In this document: one piece after another, positions 34,549 through 44,862 of the stretch
Numbering within the stretch: position 1 is the first letter of the stretch
How the letters are laid out: each line of letters begins with the position of its first letter
Assembly: GCA_037447605.1 (NCBI GenBank)
Contig: CM074817.1
Location: forward strand, 440,439 to 504,438
Direction of reading: 5' to 3'
DNA length: 64,000 nt
Source: Zygnema circumcarinatum
Taxonomy: Eukaryota > Streptophyta > Zygnematophyceae > Zygnematales > Zygnemataceae
The notes under the pieces: generated by a model
What the model was told of the DNA's origin: nothing
Seen by the model: the letters and a program-made list of their open reading frames with translations, nothing else
Databases searched by the model: none
Translations under genes and position numbers: made by a program

Positions 34549-36997
34549 TTAAGCTGCGGCAGTCTCTGGTTGCTTAGCTGCAAATTCCAGCCCTTTCTCG
34601 ATGCTGCCTTTCAGCTCGGGCTTCAAATCCTCAATCCCCTTCTTCTCATAGTCGGAAAGATCTTCCAGCTCAGCCTTCACAAAAGCTTCCAAGCCATTCT
34701 TTCCGAGCTTCACTCGAGATGCGAAAAAGGACAAGTCCGTCAACTGCCAGACACAGTCGAGTGTGCGTCATAAACACATTAGCCAAACATTAGAAAATCC
34801 CCAAAAGGCAACCTTGCAGGAAAAACAACTTGCTCGTCTCTCGGTAATTTACCACATAGCAATGAGACATTGGTGAGCCTCGTCCTACTGAACCTCGATT
34901 ACAAACAGCCACCAACACCAACACTATCTAGCCTATCAGCTCTAATACTGGTGAACATCAATTAGTGCAGCACGGAGTCACAGTCCCCCAACATTCACAT
35001 TCATTCACAACCCATACACCTGCACAGATATGCAGAAGCAAATGAAGGACTCACATCAGATTGTACGTAAGAGCACTCGTACACATCCGGATCTCCGTCC
35101 AAGGCCCTCAGGCAGGACTCAGCAAAGCGCGCTGCGGCATAGGCCTGCATCGAAACCATCAAACTTCGTGTCAGCAGGCACCAAACATATCAGACGTGCT
35201 GGTCTAAAACCCAAACACGAACTATTATAATAGCGACAACGCCAAAACCTGATCAAACTCTGCAACTATTCTGTACTGACGATAGTACGTCATTCAAAAT
35301 GCACAGGTGAACAGGCCAACGATCAGGCAACACCCCAAAAAAAAAACAGTGGACACTAATGCACCATCATACGCTGCAAACATAGTGCTGCAAATGCGCA
35401 CCATCGAAAGAGTCGCAGAACCGGCGCCCGCCTTGGCCTGCACAATATTTGCAAAAATACTGGTTAGGCAAAGAAACAAAAGCGAGTGTGTGGCTGACCA
35501 TACGAACAAGGGCTTGCTTTAGCATGTCCAACGGTCGAACTTTAACTGCATACCTTGCTGGTCTGGGCCTGGGCTGGGCTTTAGGTCAGTCAGTTGCAAG
35601 AAAAAAATAAAAAATTACCTCGACAACTTCAGTGCCAGCGTTTTGAATCCTGACTGTGAGGCTCTCGATCTCCTCATCAGTGAAAGTCACAGAGGGCTTT
35701 GTTTTTGACAAAAGGGGAAGAATGGTGATGCCGGCGTGGCCGCCAATCACAGGTACGTCCACGTCAATTAACTTCAAGTTCTTGGCTTCAGCAACAAACG
35801 TGTTCGCGCGCACAACATCAAGGGTTGTGACGCCAAAAACCTTCTTAGGATCATACACACCCTTTGCCTTCAGTACTTCCGCTGCAATTGGGACAGTCGA
35901 GTTGACGGGGTTGCTGATGATGTTGATGAGAGCCTGCAGCCAAACCAAGCCCTTTTTTAGAGCCTCCAGAGAGACATACAAAAAATGCCAACCTCAACGA
36001 GATGAATACATGCTAACCCACAGTCGATCTTACACTGTAAAGAAACAGGTTCAAGCGCCCTGCATGGGTGTCGAGATCAGTTTCATTGGAGATTCAGAAA
36101 CAAGAAAACACTATGCACAGCACATCTTTCGTTCCTTCACTGTTGATTTGCGCTTTTCCATAAAAGTATAGTTTTAACTCGATTGGCAGACTGGTTTGCT
36201 CACATTTGGGCAGTTATCAGCCACAGCTTCAATAAGCGACTTCACAATACCCGCATTGATTTTGAACAAATCATCGCGAGTCATGCCCGGTTTACGAGGG
36301 ATTCCTGCAGGAATAATCACGAGATCAACACCAGAGAGAGCACTTGCGAGCTCATCTGGGCCGGTAAAGCCAATGACCTGCAAAATACGGTACAGATTCA
36401 TTTCCAAATCATTATTTATTTATGGAAGAAGCAGTGACCCTCGACTCACAGGCTTGGTTAAGCAATGCTTGCAAAGGCCTACCTTTCAGAAAACTAATCA
36501 CCATGACATGTCAGACGAAGATTAACATGCAGCAGAACAGTAAAGTGGCAAGGTGCCCTAGGACATGACAATACCTTTGCAGGTGTGTTGCAATGGCTTA
36601 AATCTGCAGCGACACCCTTGACATTAGCTATGTCGTACAGATGAAGAGCAGACACAAGCGGCGACATCTTGACCAACAGGGAGAGCGGCTGCCCAATGCC
36701 TCCTCCAGCTCCCAACACAGCCACTTTGAAGGCCGCCGCAACCGCAGTTCCAGTCCGCTTCTCAGATGCCGCCCTCCGGACACTGGCACGTCTCTCTCCC
36801 ACCCTAAGGCCATTCGAATAACGAGAAGCGACGGCACCGGCTTTCAGCCCCGCGAACTCCTTAATCTCCACCTTCCCAGCCCCGGGAAGGCAGCTGACAG
36901 CGGCTTGTTGTCTTCGAGAACCAGTTGCAGCCTGAACTAGGCTGCATCCTGCTTCCAAGGAGAAGGTCCTGCAGCCTGAAATAGTCGCGGCAGCCAT
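34549..36997 (-). CDS. NAD-dependent malate dehydrogenase, plastid type
   Basis: Six exons, all phase 0: 36997-36575, 36377-36204, 35933-35619, 35437-35402 (a 36-base microexon), 35144-35055 and 34743-34549, giving about 410 residues. The first 88 residues are a Ser/Ala/Arg-rich transit peptide. Then come the NAD-binding GAGGGIGQP (about 96-104), [18 protein letters not shown] (mobile loop with substrate arginines), [23 protein letters not shown] and the catalytic-His motif [26 protein letters not shown] and AYAAARF complete the fold. It interconverts malate and oxaloacetate. The sequence resembles plant plastid NAD-MDH rather than the NADP enzyme, as the terminal regulatory Cys extensions are absent. 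A CACGTG site lies about 440 bases upstream. Confidence 0.94.
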
Positions 36998-38248
36998 GGC
37001 TGGCGGCTTTCCTGAACTCCCTCCTGCAGTGCGCGCGGACGAGCAAGGTGACGGTCAGAGGGATTGAGTTTTCCTTCCAGAAGAAAAGTGGAGGTAGCGC
37101 GCCCCCAAATATCCATCCCCCGCCGCGGCCCGGGCAGAGAAAAAACGTATTTTGGCCAATGAGCGCCCGAGCCGGGGACGCTCGCGATGCGACGGGCCGA
37201 CGCGTGGCAGGCCGAGCGGATCCAGGCCGTCCCATTGGCGGGCCGCTGGGGGGCGAAAGTTTCTCCCGCTGGGCGCGTTGCGCTGTGCGCCTAATGAGAA
37301 AGTTTCGTATCGCAGGGCTGTGCCCCCATCCCTTCTCCCTGCAGCACGCTCACACTCGATGATGCGCCGCGCGGCCGGGATTGGCGGAGGGCCCGTGCTA
37401 ATGCGACAGGCTACTTTGTACGGGTGTACACGTGGATCATTTACTATCCGCCACGTGTCCTAGTTCCCTCAGCCTGGCTGGCTGGCTGGCTGGCTGTGCA
37501 GTGCCGGCTGCTGCTGCTATGCTGCAGAGGGAGGGACAGAGGGAGGGAGGGAGGGAGGGAGGGAAGGAGGGAGGCAGGGGAGGCACAGCTGCAGGCAGGC
37601 CGGCAGGCAGGCAGGCATAGGGAGGGAGGGATGATGCTCTCGTGCACGAGGACTTGCTGTTGCTGGGGTGAACGCAAGCCTTGCTTTGAGAGTGCTTACG
37701 CCTCATCTCGTGGTTATTTCTGATGGAGGGAGGGTGGGAGGGAGGGTCTGTGCGCTGCGCCGCATGCACGTTGACGGGCAGAACAGCGAAGAAGCCAGTG
37801 TGCCCCCACTCCTGCTGCTGCTGCCGTTGCTTTACGGGCCGACGTATGCCGTCACGGCTCGCGGAGTCCGAGCAAACATGTAACATCCTGCTGCCACGTG
37901 CTCACTGCGCATCGAGCGTGCCCCAAAGCATTCTGGCATGGCCAGTGCCCACGACATACCAACCCTGAGAAACATGAAAGAGGTTTGACGTTTGAGGTCC
38001 TGCTACCACTTTCTATCGCACGGTTGTAGTAGCTCGGGTAATCGAATTATATGAACAGTTGAGAACATGGAACTCCAAACATGCACTTAATCGCTAGCCT
38101 GGACACGTCTATACAAAAATGAGTTGGAACTCGGACTAGTAATGTACTTATTTTCAGCCGGGTGTCCAGCTACATTCACAAATCTACACGTGATCAACAA
38201 ACCTCTGCAAAGCAGTGGTCCTGCCCACGCAGCACTGCGCCGCCACTC
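36998..38248. other. MDH promoter and GST 3' flank
   Basis: A GC-rich promoter area lies at 37080-37400, with simple repeats at 37474-37500 (GGCT) and 37530-37575 (GGGA). CACGTG cores occur near 37439 and 37895. No exon is supported. Confidence 0.4.
37474..37625. repeat. GGCT, GGGA and GGCA simple repeats
   Basis: Short tandem runs of GGCT, GAGG and GCAG follow one another in the region upstream of the MDH gene. Confidence 0.75.
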
Positions 38249-38966
38249 CTACTTGGCATTGACTGTGATGCCCTTCTGCACTGCTGGGCGCGCATAGACG
38301 CGGTCGAGCCACGCAGCCACGTTAGGGTACTCTGCCATGTCCAAAACATCCGTCATCCGCGTCCTCCCGCCGTTCATCCAGGGGGCGAGCGAGATGTCAG
38401 CCACGGAGTATTCGCTTGCAAGGTATTCGCGCCCTTCCAGATGGCCGTCCACAACCTTGAACAGGCTGCAAGGAAAGATGCCTGGGGATGTCAGCACATT
38501 CGCTTTCGGCACAACAAAAGATGGATAAAGCAAAACTTCAAAAGTAGACACTACATAACTCCATATGCGCCATCACGGCTTCAGAATGGCTCAAGAGCCG
38601 TACCGCTTCACTTCTGTGAGGTATCGCTCCAAAGGGTACGGATGATCCATTTTCTCTTTAGAGAGGGACTTGAAATGGCCAAGCTGCCCCATCATTGGAC
38701 CTACTCCTCCAACCTGCAAACCAGGATTAACTCAATCACGTCATAACAGTAGTCTGGCATGGGTATGCTGTAGTGTAAAAGAATGTTGTAAAAAGGGGCG
38801 GGAAAGCAAACAGGCAGCAAGGCTTGGTTTCAGAATTCCACCTGGAAAAAGAGCCACTGAATAGCTACCCACTTTTCCGCAGGATCCGCAGGAAGCAGCT
38901 TGCCATACTTCTCGGCCAAATACAAAAGGATTGCACCACTCTCGAAGACATTGAGGGGTTTACCTC
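38249..38966 (-). CDS. Glutathione S-transferase, Ure2p/YfcG-like, 5' part missing
   Basis: Three 3' exons join in frame: 38966-38842, 38713-38604 and 38465-38249 with the stop. They encode the end of the thioredoxin-like domain (GGKPLNVFESGAILLYLAEKYGK, with the Glu-Ser pair that binds the glutathione gamma-glutamate) and the whole C-terminal helical domain (VGGVGPMMGQ, then GHFKSL, then EREYLASEYSVADIS). This sequence type is closest to bacterial YfcG/YghU and the Ure2p-class GSTs reported from algae and mosses, rather than to plant tau or phi classes. The N-terminal exons with the catalytic region were not found between 38967 and the N gap at 39308, nor beyond it. They are probably lost in the gap, or the gene is truncated. 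Confidence 0.82.
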
Positions 38967-39307
38967 CTGCAAATGTGCAGTCAACACTGATCAGAAAAGA
39001 CCCAAGTAGAAAAAATGTTCGAATATAGTCGCATGATAGTGCTCTTGCTGTTGATCGACTACAGAGTATGCTCCTCTCCATTTCCTTCCTAAAACTACTA
39101 CAGCGGCTACAAGCTTTCCTTCTTAATCCTGCTACAGGGGAAAAAAGTGGCTCAAAGAAGAATCGTCACAAAGTACAGAATTAAAAAATAAGCATCTAAG
39201 GTCACACTCCGACATGTAACAATGTTCAGTAAAATAGACTGAAACTCCTTGATCTTTTGAGACATTGTATTAAACTCAAACAAAAAGGTAAATAGAAAAG
39301 GGGGAGT

Positions 39308-39317
39308 NNNNNNNNNN
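39308..39317. other. Assembly gap (10 N)
   Basis: Ten N are followed by a run of about 15 C. The true size is unknown. The gap lies just upstream of the truncated GST gene. Confidence 0.99.
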
Positions 39318-40579
39318 CCCCCCCCCCCCCCCGGCCCCAGGGGGGGTGGGAGGGTCTTCGGGGGAGGGAGGAGAGGCGGGCGGTGAGCGCAGGCAGGCGG
39401 AGGGACGGAAGGATGCGGCCGCTCTCAGGTCGCGGACGGCGGGCAGTGCTGAGCCGGGAGGGGAGGGGGAGGGGGAGGGAGGCCTTCCACGCTCAGCCTC
39501 GCGCGGGTGAGAGCCGGATAGATGGTGCACGCATGGACGTTACATTCTTGACGGCAGGCATGAAGGTGGAACAAATGGAAACGGGAAGGAATGTCGTTCT
39601 GACGACTAGACTGGGCGTGCTGCCCATTGTCTTTATTCACGCAGGAGTGCTCGAAACTGAGCCCTTCCAACCCCCCTTTTCTAACAGCTCAAAAAACTTA
39701 TGATGATATCCATAAGTTGAATACTATTTGCTAACTTCTCATGTACACCAGTAGAAACTGGAACAACTGACATGCGGCGTTTACTGCTTATCAGAGATCC
39801 CATGTACAATGCGTTGCATCCCACACTGTCAATGTGGGTGTTTTTTTTCAGATTTTTCACTTGCGTAAAGCGCCGCTCATGCACCCTCCATCCTCCGAGA
39901 TCAGGAGCGTCATTTGCGAACTTTACGACTTTACCTTGGCCCAGCCCCCCACTCAGCACAGCAAAAATGCAGTCATGGCACCAATTCTGTGTTCAAGTGC
40001 AAGCAAGGGCAGTGCAAGGTAGAGCAGGAGCCGTTTAACGGACTACCTGCCATGCAAAGAGCAGACTTACCCAATCACACCACTAACTTAACCCTACTTT
40101 TGCTGAGGCTACTTCTGCATAACAGAATTGCACAAGATGGAGCAGCAAACCGTAATCTTAGTTTGCTGTGCTTATTGAGCAAATTCACACCCACCTTGCG
40201 TGGTTGCCGAGTCGTAGCCAACTTATGAGGAAGCAGAACGAACAGGCCTTCACCCTGCACACTCGTCAGTACACCACAGCTCGTGAGCATTCAGCACAAT
40301 GGGGACAAGAATTTCCGCCATGGGTTTTCCATACGCAGTTGCAAAAACGTTTCTGCAAAATATTGTCTATATCCTCGTGCAGCATGCAAGAATTAGGGTT
40401 CAAATGAAAGGTAAATTGCAAACAGAGAAATGTGACTAGCATAACGGTACAGGTGAGGGGTCAATAGCATTCAGAGAAGGTTTAGACGCATTGAACGGAA
40501 TAATACACAGGGAAAGGCGAACAGAGTTCAGAGAAAAGGTTAAGTGCGGGCCCGTGAACCCGTATTGTGAATGAAGGCC
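39318..40579. other. Gene-poor stretch right of gap
   Basis: GC-rich, simple-sequence DNA at 39318-39520 is followed by sequence with no supported exon. The last part is the CDC20 3' flank. A minus-strand frame at 39681-39959 has no recognisable family. Confidence 0.4.
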
Positions 40580-43500
40580 CTATCGGATGCTCCGCATGTT
40601 GCCTGCTGACTGCTTCGCATCGGTGCGCCTCCTCTTGCGAGGAGAGCTGAAGACTGTCCACAGGCGAATGGTTTCGTCGGCTGCCGCCGTCGCCACCGTT
40701 CTGCCATCGGGACTCTGTAGCCAACGCTTGGAGGAAGGAATTCAGATTCCGGACGCGTTGTATTATGGCGAACCGTAAAGCTACAAAACAGTGAATTTGC
40801 AGAGATGAGCCAATTCGCTTTCCAAAACTATTCATGAAGGTTTCGTTAAATATCAGGTGTCTCAACAAATGCGGAGTGCAAACCTGCAAATTGCCCACCC
40901 TTCACTGTATTTACCAAAAAAAGTCTTACCATGGCCGTGTGCAGTATGCGTGACTCGTGGCCGCTCATGTTAGCCATTTTCGTCATCGTCGGGTAGCTCC
41001 ACAGACTAAGGTTGTTTTCACTGAAGCCATGCGCGCTTAGGAGTTCTCTGTCTGTGCTGCTCCACTGCAGCCCGGTGACCTGATAAGGAACAAAGTGTCA
41101 GTGGTATGCGTGGCCTTCTGACGAATCAATGATGTCTTCCGTCCTCAAACATAGCGTATAACACTCAGCGTTGAGATGTTCCAGACCTGAGACGATGTCT
41201 CTATGCAGTTGAGGCAAGCGCCAGTGGTCGTATTCCAAAATCGAATGGAGTTATCGGAAGTGCCACCGCCAGAAGCGAGAAGGTTGTTCTGCCATGCCAG
41301 AATCCCCCTGTACTGTTTGCTTCACCAATACTTGGTAGTTGCGGTCACTTACACGATTCTCCATACTGATAAATACGACAACACCTACATTGGTCTATAA
41401 TCTACCCGGCTTTATTCTTGAAATGGCATATGAAGTTTTTCTGCGAGAAGTACAGTTTAGTTTGGGTTATGTACCTGGAACGGAGCCCAAGCGAGGCCCT
41501 TGACCGCGGCGCAGTGCGCGGTGAGGCGGTGCAGGCGCGGGTCGCTGCGCGCCGACGCGGCGTCCCAAATGTTGAGCAAGTTGTCATTGCCGCCGCTGGC
41601 GAGCAGCCGCCCGGACGGCGCCCATTGCAAGCCGCACACTTCCCCGGTGTGGCCCCGGAGCCGCGACGTCATGTGCTCGCGGATGCGCACTGCGAAAGGG
41701 CAAATCCACCAAGTGTAAGCATAGCAGGGAAGCTGAACATGTGGACTTGGAGAAACGCAGTGCGTGCTTTCGCCTTCTTGGACCCGGAATGCGATTTCAG
41801 TGAGCAGGCAGCATCACGAGCAGCCCTCGCTAAGGGTGTTTGCAGAGAGTTCAGGGCCGTGATCGCTGACATCCATCTGCTAGGAGGGTCATGCAGTGAC
41901 GGTACCGTCGTGATTGATGATCTGCGCGTCGCTCCCTCCCGAGGACAGAATGGAACTGTTCCACGCCAGGCTGGTCACTCGCCGACTGTGGCCGTCCAAG
42001 CTCCGCACCTGCATCGAGCGCCACAATCCCCATCCTCCTGAAGAGTCAGTTTGGCAAGATAAAAGTCTGACGGTCCAAGTTTGATGGAGAGGGCGCTCAA
42101 CTTAGAGCTGCCAGTTCAAGTATGCATGCGGAGGGAAGGTCAGCAGTCTTCACTAGAGAAATAAATGCGTGCCACGATTCTGCTACAGACAATCCCTGGC
42201 TATTTTTTTTTATGTTCCATAAGCTCGAGCACACAGGCATAGAAATGCGGACATTTTCATGTGGAGCAAGAAGCCTTCCATAGCCTTCCTTGACTGGCAA
42301 GTCAAGTCTTCTCAATGTAACCGATATTCACAGTCTGTCACTTATGTCAACCCTGTCGGCTGAGTGTGCCCTTACCTGTCGGCTGAGTGTGCCCTTACCA
42401 GTCGACAAGGCGAGGAGTTCCAGATTTGTACTTCGTTGCTGCTGAGGCCGACCGCAATGTGGCGCCCGTCCGCCGCCCAGGCCAAGCTTCCGACGTAGTC
42501 CTGACCTTCCGTCGCCATGAGCTCCCGCGTTGCGCGGGTGGCCGCATTCCAGAGGTACACCGCGCCGCCCAGGCCCACCGCCAGCGTGCCGCGGGAGCTC
42601 CAGGAAAGCACGTTCAGATAGAAGTCGTTCAGGAGGTCGGGGGCGTCGAGAATGCGCTCGGCCGTCTGCAAAGAGAGTAGAAACATTTTAAGTCCTGACG
42701 ACGTCAGCTAAATTGCCACCTGGAACCAACCTTGGTTAACATCCACAAAAAGATGGTAGCTTTCATGTCAACCGATAGCATTTTCAAGATAAAAAAATCC
42801 GTAACCTTTTGGCAACACTGACCTGCGGAATGTGCCGTCTTTGAGGTTTTGGTTTCGGTGTCTGGCATTCGGTGGTTTTATAATCCATCTGTAAGAGAGG
42901 AGCTCCTGACTGTGAATCTACAGGCTTCTCTCGAAATTCTAGGACTCTCCCCTTTGCAGGTGAATCAGTCGGTAGCCAAAAGGTTTCAGCAAGTCTGTCT
43001 TTATAACCTCTCTGCGCATTACAACAGTCACAAGGCACAAAGCTTTAATTGATCCTGAAAATCCAACAGCAAGACAATGCATGAGGCGCAACCAGCACTG
43101 GTTCAAGCTGAAGGATACTGTTCTTTACAACGCAACAAATGATAGTCATGCTATAATTCATTCCCTTGTGTTTCTTTGTGCTCTCAGGGGGCGCAAAATT
43201 TTGCAACAAGGCTGCAATGACAGCTGTCATGCGCCTTTCTAGCTCCCATCCTTTTATTTTCCTTTGGAATTGCACCAGCAGAATAGTATCGTAAGACACT
43301 GGCGTTGTAATTGTTAGTGTAGGTTAGTTAGTGGTGCATAGTTTATGGAAGCATGGGGCTGTTGGGAGTCTAGAAAGACTAGGCAGCAGAGCTAGCGTCT
43401 ACAGTAATGCCAGACTTAGCCCCTATATGATACCATGGCCTTTACTGGAATATGGAAAGGTCCGGGTCATCCGATGTACCCTTTTGGTCTCCGTAGCCAT

Positions 43501-43901
43501 GTCACGTGTGGCCTCCTTGGATTCTCGGACTAGAAACGATGAAACGTCCAAGCCCATGCTGCTACGTGTTGGAATGAATCGATCTCCCTGTGTCCACTCT
43601 CGCGGTGCCATAATCCACACGATAATGATTAGACTTCATATTTCCAAATAAATTCTTACAACTGGCCACTATAGTCCAATTTTGTCCAGAAATGGCATTC
43701 CCTTAATTTTCCGTCATCGCAAATGCCCCTGAAGTCGATACACAAACGTCTTCCTAACCCTGACCTTATCTACAGCAATATTCTTACCTGCACTGATCTT
43801 AGAGTTGCATTTCGAGGTGTACAGGGACTCCGGTTGCCCTTGAAATTGCTGACGGGAGTACGCGGCGAAAGCGAGCCCGTGCTCCCTGTGCAATGATCCA
43901 T
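40580..43901 (-). CDS. CDC20: CDC20, activator of the anaphase-promoting complex
   Basis: Nine exons join in frame: 43901-43788, 43587-43480, 43011-42823, 42665-42399, 42008-41906, 41689-41475, 41288-41187, 41079-40930 and 40714-40580. They give 460 residues, the family length. The C-box reads DRFIPTR (about residues 40-46), followed by the conserved KPQRRHIPQ segment and seven WD40 blades. These include [59 protein letters not shown] and [19 protein letters not shown]. The protein ends in Ile-Arg, the IR tail that docks on the APC/C. It recruits cyclins and securin for ubiquitination at the metaphase-anaphase transition. CDC20 is chosen over CDH1/FZR because the region between C-box and propeller matches CDC20. 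The donor after 42399 sits in a 23-base tandem duplication. The gene is divergent from PEX11. Confidence 0.95.
42353..42398. repeat. 23-bp perfect tandem duplication covering a splice donor
   Basis: Two identical 23-base units (42353-42375 and 42376-42398) abut the CDC20 exon end at 42399. Each contains the donor GTAAGG on the minus strand. Confidence 0.95.
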
Positions 43902-44862
43902 AGTCAGGCAGACTACTGTATCCCGAGGTGGTACCCGCTGCCTCGCACGGAGTGATTGAGTGAGAGTGCGGGTGGGCAGCAGGAGCAGCAGCAGCAGCAG
44001 CAGCAGGAGCAGCAGGAGTGAGCGAGCAGTGGCTCGCCTCAGCTCGCCGGTGGAGGCAGGCAGGCAAGCCGGCAGGTCTCCCTTGCAGGCGGGTACTCCC
44101 GCGCCGCGCCGGTCCATATATATATATCCGGCCAGCCAGGCAGCCAGTCGGCCGTTCGCACCCGCCCGTCGCTCGCTCGCTCTGCCAACGGTCGCCTCAG
44201 CCCGCCGTACGGTACGAATGGCCCACGTACGGAACACAGTACCGTACGGCAGGCCAGCAGTCCGGCGTCGTTCGTTCGCCGTTGAACAGTCGCAGCGCGG
44301 TGGAGAGCAGCGGCGGGCGGGCACATGGCGCGGGGCCCGCCCGCTCGTGACGTGGCGGGTGGTCCACGCGAGCCGTCATCCGCAGCCTGCCAGCGTGGCG
44401 GCCGCGTCAGCCCGCCCCGCCCCGGCCCGGCCCGGCCCGGCAGTCCGCTTCCTTTCATGACTCGGGTGGGAGGGTGGATGGGTACAGGGAGGAGAAGAAG
44501 GGGGCGATCGGACGGCGTACAACGCCCGGATGAACAACCATCAACAAGTACACTTTTCAGGGCAGGCGGGCGGGCCGTAGCTGCTGAGAGTCGAACACGG
44601 GACCTCCGGGGGCGGGGTGGGGGTGGGGGTGGGGCAGGACGGGGCGGGGCGGTGCACATGTCCATAAAGAAAGGAAGCGGGCCAGGTCGGCTTGGTTCTC
44701 CGCACGGCTGCTTCTCGCAGGCAAACGAGCAAGCAAGCACACTTGTCAGCCAGGGAGGGAGGGAGGGCCTCCAGGCGGCACGCACGTCTCGTCTGCGGGG
44801 ACGCGCAGAGAGGGAGGAGGAGGGCCGAAACCTGCACCTACAACTCACAGACGCAGCTGGCC
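43902..44862. promoter_or_regulatory. GC-rich bidirectional promoter, CDC20/PEX11
   Basis: About 960 bases separate the two start codons. The stretch contains an AGC microsatellite (43978-44010), a short TATATATA run (44117-44126) and a cluster of GTAC palindromes (CCGTACGG, GTACGG, ACCGTACGG) at 44206-44252. It also has a GGGGTGGGG patch near 44610-44660. Very long frames on both strands here reflect base composition and are not called as genes. Confidence 0.55.

Noticed and set aside
39681-39959. Minus-strand frame beginning MLSGGLGQGKVVKF as the lost GST N-terminus
   Set aside because: It lacks any thioredoxin-fold GST motif and cannot be joined to the exon at 38966 across the gap with confidence.
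41903-42033. CDC20 exon acceptor at TTCAG (about 42030)
   Set aside because: It puts the WD40 blade out of frame. The acceptor at GATGCAG (exon start 42008) keeps phase 0 and gives [11 protein letters not shown] directly after the previous blade.
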